Source: JAAYGT01 sp050252075 (GTDB lineage: Bacteria > Pseudomonadota > Gammaproteobacteria > Burkholderiales > Burkholderiaceae_B). Taken from it: a stretch of 55,144 nt of DNA. How positions within the stretch are numbered: the first letter of the stretch is position 1; each line of letters opens with the position of its first letter. A program made the translations under genes and the position numbers. The notes below the pieces were generated by a model, which was not told the DNA's origin, ran no database searches, and was given only the letters and a program-made list of their open reading frames with translations. Shown piece after piece: positions 32,171 through 40,629 of this stretch. The stretch spans positions 1-55,144 of the forward strand of contig JBFWLP010000007.1 of the NCBI GenBank assembly GCA_050252075.1, written 5' to 3'.

Positions 32171-33448
32171 CTACCGGAAGTTTACAGGCTCCGGCTGGTG
32201 CAGATACAGCTCGGTGGTGGCAGGCGGGGTATGTGCCAGCAGTTTTCCCCGGCGCAACGAATGGCTGGGCCTTACCTGGCGGCGCAAGGCATCGAACCCG
32301 TTCTCGGCGGGAAGCACCAGCAGATTGGCCGGATGCCCGGTTTGAATGCCGTAGTCTTTCAAGCCCAGCGTGCGTGCGCTGTTACGGGTGATCAGGTTCA
32401 GGCTGCTGTTCAGCTGGTCATAGCCCATCATTTGAGTGACGTGCATGCCCATGTGCAATACCTGCAGCATATTGCCGGTGCCCAGGGGGTACCAGGGGTC
32501 GAACACATCGTCGTGACCGAAACAGACATTCAGACCGGCATCCAGCAGCTCGGGAACGCGGGTCATTCCGCGGCGCTTGGGGTAAGTGTCGAAACGGCCC
32601 TGCAGGTGAATGTTGACCAGGGGGTTGGCCACGAAATTGATGCCCGATAACGACAGCAGGCGCATCAGCCGCGACGTATAGGCTCCGTTGTAACTGTGCA
32701 TGGCGGTCGTGTGGCTGGCGGTTACCCGTGAGCCCAGGCCGTCGCGGTGGGCCAGATAGGCCAGCGTTTCCAGGAACCGTGACTGCTCGTCGTCGGTTTC
32801 ATCGCAATGAACGTCCACGGGGCGGTCGTAGCGCATGGCCAGTTCCATGATGGTGTGCAACGACTCTACGCCGAGCTCGCGGGTGAACTCGAAGTGCGGT
32901 ATAGCGCCTACCACGTCAGCGCCCAGGCGCAGTGCTTCTTCCAGCAGTGCGGGGCCGTTTGGATACGACAGCACGCCTTCTTGCGGAAACGCAACGATTT
33001 GCAGGTCCAGCCACGACGCGATTTCCGTACGCACTTCAAGCATGGCCTTCAGTGCGGTAAGCGTGGGGTCGGAGACATCGACGTGCGTGCGCACATGTTG
33101 CACGCCGTTGGCCATTTGCCAGCGCAGGGTTTTCCAGGCGCGGGTTTTGACATCGTCGATCGACAGCTGGGCCTTGCGCTGGGCCCAGCGCTCGATACCT
33201 TCAAAGAGCGTTCCCGAACGATTCCACTCGGGTTGGCCGGCCGTCTGGGTGGTGTCCAGGTGAATGTGCGGTTCCACAAACGGCGGAATGATCAATCCGC
33301 CCTGGGCATCGAGTACGTCGGCCGGGCCGGTGGCGGTCGTGGGTGAGTCCCGCCCGGTTTGCGGGGTGATCGATGCGATGACGCCTTCGTGAACAGCAAG
33401 TTGCCAAAGGCCCTCTTGTTCGGGCAGGCGGGCATTAGTCAGCAGCAT
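32171..33448 (-). CDS. codA: Cytosine deaminase
   Basis: CodA converts cytosine to uracil and ammonia. The 425-residue amidohydrolase has the metal ligands H61 and H63 (FVEPHIHLD), H214 with catalytic E217 (VDVHCDETDDEQSRF), and the long segment SHTTAMHSYNGAYTSRLMRL then CFGHDDVFDPWYPLGT. It aligns almost colinearly with E. coli CodA, including residue numbers of these ligands. It overlaps codB by 14 bases. No TPP riboswitch precedes the pair, so it should be pyrimidine salvage rather than thiamine salvage. Confidence 0.95.
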   Translation of the reverse strand: MLLTNARLPEQEGLWQLAVHEGVIASITPQTGRDSPTTATGPADVLDAQGGLIIPPFVEPHIHLDTTQTAGQPEWNRSGTLFEGIERWAQRKAQLSIDDVKTRAWKTLRWQMANGVQHVRTHVDVSDPTLTALKAMLEVRTEIASWLDLQIVAFPQEGVLSYPNGPALLEEALRLGADVVGAIPHFEFTRELGVESLHTIMELAMRYDRPVDVHCDETDDEQSRFLETLAYLAHRDGLGSRVTASHTTAMHSYNGAYTSRLMRLLSLSGINFVANPLVNIHLQGRFDTYPKRRGMTRVPELLDAGLNVCFGHDDVFDPWYPLGTGNMLQVLHMGMHVTQMMGYDQLNSSLNLITRNSARTLGLKDYGIQTGHPANLLVLPAENGFDALRRQVRPSHSLRRGKLLAHTPPATTELYLHQPEPVNFR

Positions 33449-34679
33449 GGAGCGTCTCCTGTGAACGGGGGGTGAACAGCGGATTGAGGATCAGGTAGGC
33501 GACAAACGCACCGACCACGGCATTCAGGGGAACGATGCCGGGGATCCAGTGCCCGCAGGCAACACCAATGGCCACGCAGGCGATGGCCACCCAGCGTATC
33601 GTGGCGAATTGCGTAGCGGTGAAGTCGGCGTAGCGGGCGCGGCGTGTCAGGAAGTCGGCAATAATGACCCCGCCCACCGGCGGAATGGCGGCCGACAGAA
33701 AGGTCAGCCATCCCACAAAATTGTTATAGAGCCACAGGGCGCTGAGGGTTCCGATGGTGCCGTTCACCATGGACAACACACGGCTGGACAAGCCAGTAAT
33801 ATTCGAGAACCCCAGGCCCGAGGCATACAGGGCATTGTCGTTGGTCGTCCAGATATTCAGGCCGAGCACAATAATGGCGGGTATCAGCAGCCCTTGGGCG
33901 ATCATGACGTCGCTGATGTCAGCCTGGCCGACGGCGGCGGCGCCGGCGGCGCCGAATACGAACATGAGCGAATTGCCAATGAAGAACGCCACCAGGGCGA
34001 TCAGTACGGCGGTGCGTGCACTGCGGCCGAAACGCACGAAATCGGCGGTCAAGGTGCCCGCGCTGATGAAAGAACCCACCACCAGCGTAATGGCCGTGGG
34101 AAGGGTGAGCGGATCGCTGGGCACCAGTTGTTGCCACATGGCCATTCCGCCGTGTTGTTCAATGGCCAGGGCCACGGAATAGCTGCCCAGAACCAGAATG
34201 GCCGGCACGGCAACCGCCGACAGCACGGTCAGGCCGGCAATGCCGAAATACACCGTAAGCGTCATGAGGGCACCCGATGCCACGATGAGCAGGTTGGTGT
34301 CCCAGCTGGTGGCTTTGGCCACGGGAATGGCGAACATGGCCACACCGACGCCAAACCAGCCTACCTGGGTTCCCCCAAGCAGCAGCGACGGCAGCCAGGA
34401 GCCTTTGGCGCCGAAAGAGTAGCGCGCCAGCAGGTGGGTCGACAAGCCGGTGCGCGCACCGATATACCCCAGTGTGGCGGTGTAGACCCCCAGCATCAGG
34501 TTGCCCGCCAGTACGGCCAGGAAAAAATCATGCAGCGCAAGGCCGGTACCCAGGCGCCCGCCTGTCCACATGCTGGCGGAAAAAAAGGTGAGGCCGAGCA
34601 TGACGGCGCTGAGCGCGAGTGCGTTTTTTCGGGCGTGGCGGGGAACAGGTTCCTGACTGTAGTTGGCGTCTTGTTGCAT
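33435..34679 (-). CDS. codB: Cytosine permease (NCS1 family)
   Basis: A 414-residue cytosine importer with about 12 helices, very close in text to E. coli CodB. FFSASMWTGGRLGTGL, GGTQVGWFGVGVAMFAIPV, GSFISAGTLTADFVRFGR, LNIWTTNDNALYASGLGFSNITG and LYNNFVGWLTFLSAAIPPVGGVIIADF are conserved. It is followed by the overlapping codA and lies 24 bases after the Na/Pi cotransporter gene. The resemblance to CodB rather than the thiamine-linked CytX branch argues against a role in HMP uptake. Confidence 0.94.
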   Translation of the reverse strand: MQQDANYSQEPVPRHARKNALALSAVMLGLTFFSASMWTGGRLGTGLALHDFFLAVLAGNLMLGVYTATLGYIGARTGLSTHLLARYSFGAKGSWLPSLLLGGTQVGWFGVGVAMFAIPVAKATSWDTNLLIVASGALMTLTVYFGIAGLTVLSAVAVPAILVLGSYSVALAIEQHGGMAMWQQLVPSDPLTLPTAITLVVGSFISAGTLTADFVRFGRSARTAVLIALVAFFIGNSLMFVFGAAGAAAVGQADISDVMIAQGLLIPAIIVLGLNIWTTNDNALYASGLGFSNITGLSSRVLSMVNGTIGTLSALWLYNNFVGWLTFLSAAIPPVGGVIIADFLTRRARYADFTATQFATIRWVAIACVAIGVACGHWIPGIVPLNAVVGAFVAYLILNPLFTPRSQETLHAAD

Positions 34680-34703
34680 GAGGAAAACGGGAAAAGCGGT
34701 TTA

Positions 34704-36332
34704 TTAAGGGGTAGGGGATGAATCGGGCGCCGAGCTTACCACAGGGGATGCCGGCGAGGAGGACTGGGCGGCATGACTGTAGTGGCAGATGCGCCAGACA
34801 TGATGCCCGCTGCGCGCCAGCCAGCGAAAGGCGTCGGTCAGCCGCAGCGAGCTGCCCGCGTTGGCGCCAAACCCTTCCTCTTTCAGCACCTGGTTGCGAA
34901 CCTGGTGGGCCATGGTGTCCAGTTCGGCGGCATGATTGGCCAATTCGGCCACCGTTGCCGCTTGCAAACGCAAGGGGTCGGGCGGCTGCGCCAGCGCCAG
35001 CATGGCATTGATGCCGTTCAGTGCCCATACGAAGGTTCGGTTCGAGAAGTCGATGGGGGCGGTGTCCAGATGTTCCAGGCGATTGCACAGGCGATAGGCG
35101 TGATCGATGGCGTGCAGCAGATCACTGCGCTGATCGTTCTGGGCCGTGTGGTCAGGCGGTACCTGAATGCGTGTCAGAAAATTGTAGGTGTAATCGAGTG
35201 CCGCCCGTATTTCGACGATGGTGCTGTTCACCACGGGCGAATAGCCCGATGCCAGTACCTGGCGAAATGCGTCGAACAGTTGGTGATTGATGGCGTGCAG
35301 GGCCCGTTGCGCCGCTTCCAGAGCCACCGGTTCCAGCGCCAGCAGACTGTCGTCAAGGTGCGAAACCAGCGGTTCGCCGCGCTCGGGTAGCAGCCGGGTG
35401 AGCACGTTGGCAAAGGCGCCGGTGAACGGTAACACCACGGCAACACCAATACCGATGAACAAGGTGTGAAACGCGGCCAGGCTCAGGGCTCCGGGGCTTA
35501 GTCCGGCATATTGGTTCAGGTAGTCTACGGCATGAATCAGCACCGGCAACAGCACGATGGCGATCACCCCGGCCACCAGATTGAACAAAATATGCGCCAG
35601 GGCCGTTCGTTTGGCGGCGGTTGTGCCGCCTATGGTCACCAACGCGCCGGTAATGGTTGTACCGATCGCGGCCCCCACAACCAGTGCGGCAGCCTGATCA
35701 AAGCTGATCGCCGTTGCGTGGTAGGCGGCCAGCGTCGTTGCAATGGCTGCGGTGGACGATTGCATGATGGTGGTCATGATCAGGCCCACCAGCATGACCA
35801 GAAAATAGGCGCCGATACCGCCGTGGGGCAGGTTGGCCATGCTGTAGTGCTGGGCCAGGCCCTGCATGCCTTGTTGCAGCGTATCCAGGCCCAGAAAGAT
35901 CAGCCCGAACCCGCTCAGCGCAAGACCCAGGTCGGTGGCGCGGCCCCGGCCCAACAGCTTGAGCAGGGCGCCGATACCGATGAGCGGCAGCGTGTAGAAG
36001 CCCAGGCTGATTTTCAGCCCCAGGCCGGCGACAATCCACCCGGTGGCGGTGTTCCCCAGGCTGGCTCCGATCACCACGCCGATGGCCTGCGAGAACGTGA
36101 TCAGGCCAGCGCTGACAAAACCGATCAGTGTGACGGTGGTGGCGCTGGACGACTGTACCAGCGCAGTGGCCAGCGTGCCCGACAGGAAGGCTTTGAATGG
36201 CGTTCCTGTGAACCGTATCAGCGCGCGTCGCAGTGCGGCACCGGCAACCGCAATCAGCCCGTCGGCCAATAGCTTCATACCTGTTAAAAACAGGCCCAAC
36301 CCGCCCAGCGCGGGAAAAAGAATGTCAACCAT
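34704..36332 (-). CDS. Na/Pi cotransporter family protein with PhoU-like domain
   Basis: A 542-residue protein with two inverted Na/Pi cotransporter repeats, marked by the paired motifs ALVQSSSATTVTLIGF and TTIMQSSTAAIATTL. A C-terminal PhoU-like helical domain follows (about residues 330-515). Family members export or import phosphate; direction is not certain. A Ser/Pro-rich tail ends the protein (SSSPASPVVSSAPDSSPTP). It starts the minus-strand series Na/Pi-codB-codA-kch and is transcribed away from the kinase cluster. Confidence 0.9.
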   Translation of the reverse strand: MVDILFPALGGLGLFLTGMKLLADGLIAVAGAALRRALIRFTGTPFKAFLSGTLATALVQSSSATTVTLIGFVSAGLITFSQAIGVVIGASLGNTATGWIVAGLGLKISLGFYTLPLIGIGALLKLLGRGRATDLGLALSGFGLIFLGLDTLQQGMQGLAQHYSMANLPHGGIGAYFLVMLVGLIMTTIMQSSTAAIATTLAAYHATAISFDQAAALVVGAAIGTTITGALVTIGGTTAAKRTALAHILFNLVAGVIAIVLLPVLIHAVDYLNQYAGLSPGALSLAAFHTLFIGIGVAVVLPFTGAFANVLTRLLPERGEPLVSHLDDSLLALEPVALEAAQRALHAINHQLFDAFRQVLASGYSPVVNSTIVEIRAALDYTYNFLTRIQVPPDHTAQNDQRSDLLHAIDHAYRLCNRLEHLDTAPIDFSNRTFVWALNGINAMLALAQPPDPLRLQAATVAELANHAAELDTMAHQVRNQVLKEEGFGANAGSSLRLTDAFRWLARSGHHVWRICHYSHAAQSSSPASPVVSSAPDSSPTP

Positions 36333-36467
36333 AGATTACCGATGCCAGGAAATTGCGTGCGCCCATGATAACCGGAGCGCGACAAACCCCGGTGCCAGGG
36401 ATTATCATCGCGTGTAGTCTCATCCGAACAATCCGCAAGGCGACGCTGATCGCATCAGGAGATCCCC

Positions 36468-37559
36468 ATGAGCGCCAAAGAATCTGTTCTCAGCTATTCT
36501 GTCGGGGCGCCGGCAACGCTCCATCGCTGGGCGGCGGGTGGTGCGCGCCGGCGCGTCTGGTCGATCACCTGTCTTTATGCGCTGGTGTCGGTGCTGTGGA
36601 TCTATTTTTCCGATCAATTGCTGGCCCTGCTGGCGGTCGATACGGAAACGATCACGCGCTGGAGCGTCTACAAGGGCTGGGCGTTCGTGCTGGTGACCTC
36701 GGGGCTGTTGCTGTGGCTGATCTCGCGGGCGTACGGTGCTCTTGAAAAAGCCTGGTTCGAACTTCATACGCTGAACGAAACCCTGGAGCAACGGGTGGCG
36801 GAACGTACCCTGGAGCTTCAGCAAGCCGTCACGCGTGCCGAATCGGCCGATCGCCTGAAGTCGGCGTTTCTTGCCACCATGTCGCATGAATTGCGTACTC
36901 CCCTGAATTCCATCATCGGGTTCACCGGCATTGTGCTGCAGGGCCTGGCCGGGCCGCTGACCGACGAGCAACGCAAGCAACTGGGTATGGTGCGCAACAG
37001 CGCGCGCCATCTGCTGGATCTTATCAACGATGTTCTCGACCTTTCAAAAATCGAGGCCGGGCAGTTGCCCGTCAAAACCGAGACCTTTGATGTTGCGCAA
37101 GTTATCCAGCAGGCCGTTGCGTCGGTGCAACCCATGGCGTTGTCAAAAGGGCTTACCCTGACGGCAACGCTGGATCCGCGGCTGGGGTTCATGGATTCCG
37201 ACCGCCGCCGTGTGGGCCAGATCGTTCTGAATTTACTGAACAACGCCATCAAGTTCACCGACCAGGGCAGCGTCACGCTGCATGCCGTCCGGTTGCCGGT
37301 CGATGCGGGCCCGGCGATGCTGGAAATCGCTGTTGCCGACACCGGCATCGGCATGAAAGAGGAAGATATGAGCCGGCTTTTCCAACCATTCAGCCAGGTC
37401 GACAGCGGCCTGACACGCCACTACGAGGGTTCGGGGCTGGGCCTGGCCATCTGCCGTCGGCTGGCCTCGCTGCTGGGGGGCATCATTACCGCGCAAAGTG
37501 TCTGGAAGCAGGGAAGCGTTTTCACCGTGCGGTTGCCCGTGGAGCTTGAATCGTCATGA
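36468..37559 (+). CDS. Membrane sensor histidine kinase
   Basis: A 363-residue kinase with two helices (about residues 32-55 and 70-90) separated by a short loop. A coiled-coil linker follows (TLNETLEQRVAERTLELQQAVTRAESADRLK). The dimerisation box has H140 (FLATMSHELRTPLNSIIGF). The ATPase domain has LNLLNNAIKFT, DTGIGM and GSGLGLAICRRLA. AGGAGA precedes the ATG. The gene ends in a 4-base overlap with a receiver-only regulator, which overlaps a hybrid kinase the same way. The sensor part is too small to name a ligand. Confidence 0.92.
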   Translation: MSAKESVLSYSVGAPATLHRWAAGGARRRVWSITCLYALVSVLWIYFSDQLLALLAVDTETITRWSVYKGWAFVLVTSGLLLWLISRAYGALEKAWFELHTLNETLEQRVAERTLELQQAVTRAESADRLKSAFLATMSHELRTPLNSIIGFTGIVLQGLAGPLTDEQRKQLGMVRNSARHLLDLINDVLDLSKIEAGQLPVKTETFDVAQVIQQAVASVQPMALSKGLTLTATLDPRLGFMDSDRRRVGQIVLNLLNNAIKFTDQGSVTLHAVRLPVDAGPAMLEIAVADTGIGMKEEDMSRLFQPFSQVDSGLTRHYEGSGLGLAICRRLASLLGGIITAQSVWKQGSVFTVRLPVELESS

Positions 37560-37960
37560 CAACACCCGGTCTCGATATTCTTATCATTGAAGATAACGAG
37601 CAGAATCGTTACCTGCTCACCTTCCTGCTTGAGAAGCAAGGCCACCGCGTTCGTGTGGCGCACGACGGCCTGACCGGCATCCGGCTGGCCGAGCTTATGC
37701 CGCCCCACCTGGTGTTGCTGGATATCCAGCTGCCCACCATGCACGGCTACGATGTCGCCCGTGCGCTGCGTGCCCTGCCCACCGTGGCGCGCACCCCCAT
37801 CGTGGCCGTCACGTCGTATGCCATGCCCGGCGACCGCGAAAAAGCGCTGGCGGCCGGTTGCGATGGCTACATTGAAAAGCCCATCGACCCCGACACGTTT
37901 GTCGATCAGGTGCACGCTTATTGTCGGCCGTCATCCGGAACGCCCGGAGACAACGCATGA
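37556..37960 (+). CDS. Single-domain response regulator (receiver only)
   Basis: A 134-residue receiver domain with no output domain. The acidic pair E12-D13, phosphorylation site D56 (LVLLDIQLPTMHGYDV), switch residues VAVTSYAMPGDR and conserved lysine in GYIEKPIDP are complete. It resembles DivK-like shuttle regulators. It sits between two kinases with 4-base overlaps on both sides, so it probably passes phosphate between them or docks on a target protein. Confidence 0.92.
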   Translation: MTTPGLDILIIEDNEQNRYLLTFLLEKQGHRVRVAHDGLTGIRLAELMPPHLVLLDIQLPTMHGYDVARALRALPTVARTPIVAVTSYAMPGDREKALAAGCDGYIEKPIDPDTFVDQVHAYCRPSSGTPGDNA

Positions 37961-40026
37961 CCCGTGTGCTGGTGGTCGACGATAACGAGACCAACCGTTA
38001 TTACCTGCATTCGCTGCTGCAGGCCAATGGCTACGATGTCAGCCTGGCCGGCGACGGCAGGCAGGCCCTTGCCCTGGCGCATGAGCAGCCGCCGGCGCTG
38101 GTGGTTTCCGACCTTCTCATGCCCGTCATGGACGGGTATTCCTTGTTGCGGGAATGGAAAAATGACACCACCCTGCAACGCATTCCGTTTGTGGTGTACA
38201 CGGCCACGTATACCGAGCCCGAAGACGAAGCCCTGGCCCGAGACCTGGGTGCCGACGATTTTTTGCTCAAACCCACCGAGTCCGCCCTGTTGCTCCAGCG
38301 TTTGCGTCAGGTGCTGGAACAGCCGGCGCGGCAGGTGTTGCTCGATCCACATCAGTCGGAACACGCGCGCCAGCACGATCGTGACATTTTCCAGAGCTAC
38401 AGCCAGACACTGGTTCGCAAGCTCGAAGAGCGCTCGCGCCTGCTTGAACAGGCCAACCGTACGCTGGAGCGAGACATTGCACGCCGTAAAGAAGCCGAGG
38501 CCGCTCTGCGGCGCAGCGAAGAGCGTTTTCGTCTGGTGGCCCAGGCAACCACCGATGCGGCGTGGGATCTCGATTTGCAAAGCGGCTTGCGGTGGTGGGG
38601 CGAGGGTGTTGCTCGCGTGTTTGGGCATGTCGTGCCGTCCGGCGAAAACGGCGATCGGGAGTGGAAGTCCTGGATACACCCCGACGACCGCGACGATGTC
38701 ATACGGTCGCGGGCGCACGCCATGCGCAAAGGGGGTACCTGGCTGTGTACTTACCGTCTGCAGCGCGGAACAGGCAACTGGGCTCATGTCGAGGATCGCG
38801 GCCACGTGCTGTTGAATGACCGGGGCCAGGCGGTGCGCATGGTGGGCGGTCTGAACGACATTACCGAGAAAGTGGCGTTGCAGGAGCAGTTGGGGCGATC
38901 GCAGCGGCTTGAGGCGGTTGGCCAGTTGACGGGCGGGGTGGCCCACGACTTCAACAATCTGCTCACGGTGGTGCTGGGAAATGCCCAGGTGCTGTCCGAG
39001 CTGCTGGCGGACCGGCCCGATGTGCAATCGGTGATCGCGTTGATCACCCGGGCCGCCGACAGGGGCGCCCAGTTGACTCGCCAGTTGCTGGCATTTGCCA
39101 GTCGTCAGATGCTGTCCCCCCGGCCCGTGCATCTGCATGCGCTCGTGAAAGATATGCTGCCGCTGCTGCAAAGCGCGGCCGGTAGCGGGGTCACGTTGTC
39201 CTTCCAGGGAAATGAAGAGCTACCGGTTGTGGAAATCGATGCCGTACAACTGGAAAGCGCCCTGGTCAACCTGGTGGTCAATGCCCGCGATGCCATGAAC
39301 GGTGTGGGGGATATTCGCCTGATCTTGAAGAAACACGCGGTCGAGAACGGGGTAGAGTCCTTCGGACAAGCCATTCGCCCGGGCGATTATGTGGCGATTC
39401 AGGTTGCCGATACCGGGCCGGGTATCGCGCCCGAGCACCTGAACCATATTTTTGAACCGTTTTATACCACCAAAGCCGTGGGTGCCGGTTCGGGGCTGGG
39501 CCTGCCCATGGTGTACGGTTTTATGCGCCAGTCGGGTGGTTTTGTGCTGGTCGGCGCGGCGCCGGAGCAGGGCGCCCAGTTCATTCTGGGGTTTCCGGCG
39601 GCGCGTGACAGCACGCAGCTTGCACCCGCGCTGGTGCCGCCCGTTGAAGTACAGCGGGGCAGGGGCGAAATAATTCTGGTGGTTGAAGATGACGAACCCG
39701 TGCGTGATGTCGTGCGCGGCCAGCTGGAATCGTTGGGGTATCAGGTGATTCCGGCAGGCTCGGCGCACGCCGCGCTCGATTGCCTGGCATCGGGCCGTAC
39801 CGTGCATCTGCTGCTTACCGATATGCTCATGGCCGGCACGACCGGTCTGGAACTGGCCACGCAGGCACGCCGGCTGCGGCCCGGCCTGCCGGTGTTGTAT
39901 TCCACCGGCTATCAGGGGCATGTCGATGTCGATCTGCTGAAAGACGCCCGGGCCAGTGTTCTGCAAAAGCCTTATCGCCGCGACGAGCTGGCGCGCGAAG
40001 TGCGCTACTTGCTGGACACCGCCTGA
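37957..40026 (+). CDS. Hybrid kinase: REC-PAS-HisKA-HATPase-REC
   Basis: A 689-residue soluble hybrid kinase. The N-terminal receiver has D52 (VVSDLLMPVMDG). A helical linker (about 140-185) leads to a PAS domain (about 186-305). The kinase core has H330 (GGVAHDFNNLLTVVLGNAQ), an ATPase with VNLVVNARDAM, DTGPGI and GSGLGLPMVYGF, and a C-terminal receiver (from about 570) has D622 (LLLTDMLMAG). No membrane helix or DNA-binding domain is present. I start at ATG 37957, which overlaps the previous stop (ATGA); the frame is open to 37921. It is the last step of a three-gene relay with no transcriptional output in the cluster. Confidence 0.93.
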   Translation: MTRVLVVDDNETNRYYLHSLLQANGYDVSLAGDGRQALALAHEQPPALVVSDLLMPVMDGYSLLREWKNDTTLQRIPFVVYTATYTEPEDEALARDLGADDFLLKPTESALLLQRLRQVLEQPARQVLLDPHQSEHARQHDRDIFQSYSQTLVRKLEERSRLLEQANRTLERDIARRKEAEAALRRSEERFRLVAQATTDAAWDLDLQSGLRWWGEGVARVFGHVVPSGENGDREWKSWIHPDDRDDVIRSRAHAMRKGGTWLCTYRLQRGTGNWAHVEDRGHVLLNDRGQAVRMVGGLNDITEKVALQEQLGRSQRLEAVGQLTGGVAHDFNNLLTVVLGNAQVLSELLADRPDVQSVIALITRAADRGAQLTRQLLAFASRQMLSPRPVHLHALVKDMLPLLQSAAGSGVTLSFQGNEELPVVEIDAVQLESALVNLVVNARDAMNGVGDIRLILKKHAVENGVESFGQAIRPGDYVAIQVADTGPGIAPEHLNHIFEPFYTTKAVGAGSGLGLPMVYGFMRQSGGFVLVGAAPEQGAQFILGFPAARDSTQLAPALVPPVEVQRGRGEIILVVEDDEPVRDVVRGQLESLGYQVIPAGSAHAALDCLASGRTVHLLLTDMLMAGTTGLELATQARRLRPGLPVLYSTGYQGHVDVDLLKDARASVLQKPYRRDELAREVRYLLDTA

Positions 40027-40033
40027 GCCGGCG

Positions 40034-40618
40034 TTACGAGGCGTACGCGTACCACAGGCCGGCCACAACCACGACTGCCACGGTTGCCCAGCCCAGCCGG
40101 TCAACGTAGCGTTGCAGGCCGGCTTCCATGCGCGCACCGCCCCACGCCATCAGGCCGGCCACAAGAAAGAACCGCAGGCCTCGCCCGATCAGCGACGCGA
40201 GGATGAACGGTAAAAATGCCATGGCCACCGCTCCCCCGGCAATGGTGAATACCTTGTACGGAATGGGAGAAAATCCGGCAATGAAAATGGCCCAGAATCC
40301 GTAGGTATCAAACCACTGCATGGCGGTCTGGTAGGCCGGCCAGTAACTGCTGCCTTGCAGCCAGGGCAAAATGGCATCAAGGGCAAACAGCCCAATGAAA
40401 TACCCCAGCACACCGCCGGCGACGGACGCCAGTGTGGTGAGCAGCGCCAGCCACCACGCCCGGTCGGGGCGGGCCAGGCTCATGGGGGCAAGCATGACGT
40501 CGGGGGGGACCGGGAAAAAAGATGACTCGGCAAAACTCATGGCCGCCAGATACCACGGGGCGCGCGGATGCCGCGCCCATGCCATGGCGCGCAGATAAAG
40601 CGGGGAAAATAACTTCAT
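40034..40618 (-). CDS. YqaA/DedA-related membrane protein
   Basis: A 194-residue membrane protein of the YqaA branch of the DedA/SNARE-associated superfamily. AESSFFPVPPDVMLAPMSLARP and the re-entrant-type segment FIAGFSPIPYKVFTIAGGAVAM are diagnostic. Relatives act in membrane lipid or undecaprenyl-phosphate homeostasis; the role of YqaA proteins is not settled. It converges on the hybrid kinase (7 bases between stops) and starts 11 bases after the CorC-type gene, so the two may form an operon. Confidence 0.88.
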   Translation of the reverse strand: MKLFSPLYLRAMAWARHPRAPWYLAAMSFAESSFFPVPPDVMLAPMSLARPDRAWWLALLTTLASVAGGVLGYFIGLFALDAILPWLQGSSYWPAYQTAMQWFDTYGFWAIFIAGFSPIPYKVFTIAGGAVAMAFLPFILASLIGRGLRFFLVAGLMAWGGARMEAGLQRYVDRLGWATVAVVVVAGLWYAYAS

Positions 40619-40629
40619 GATGGAAGGCT

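Noticed and set aside
32171..34679. codBA as part of the thiamine regulon
   Set aside because: No TPP riboswitch precedes the pair, and both proteins align closely with E. coli cytosine permease and deaminase, not the CytX branch.
36365..36408. ATGATAA / TTATCAT inverted repeat upstream of the kinase cluster
   Set aside because: The arms are 7 bases with a 30-base spacer and no clear promoter geometry, so it was not called as a site.
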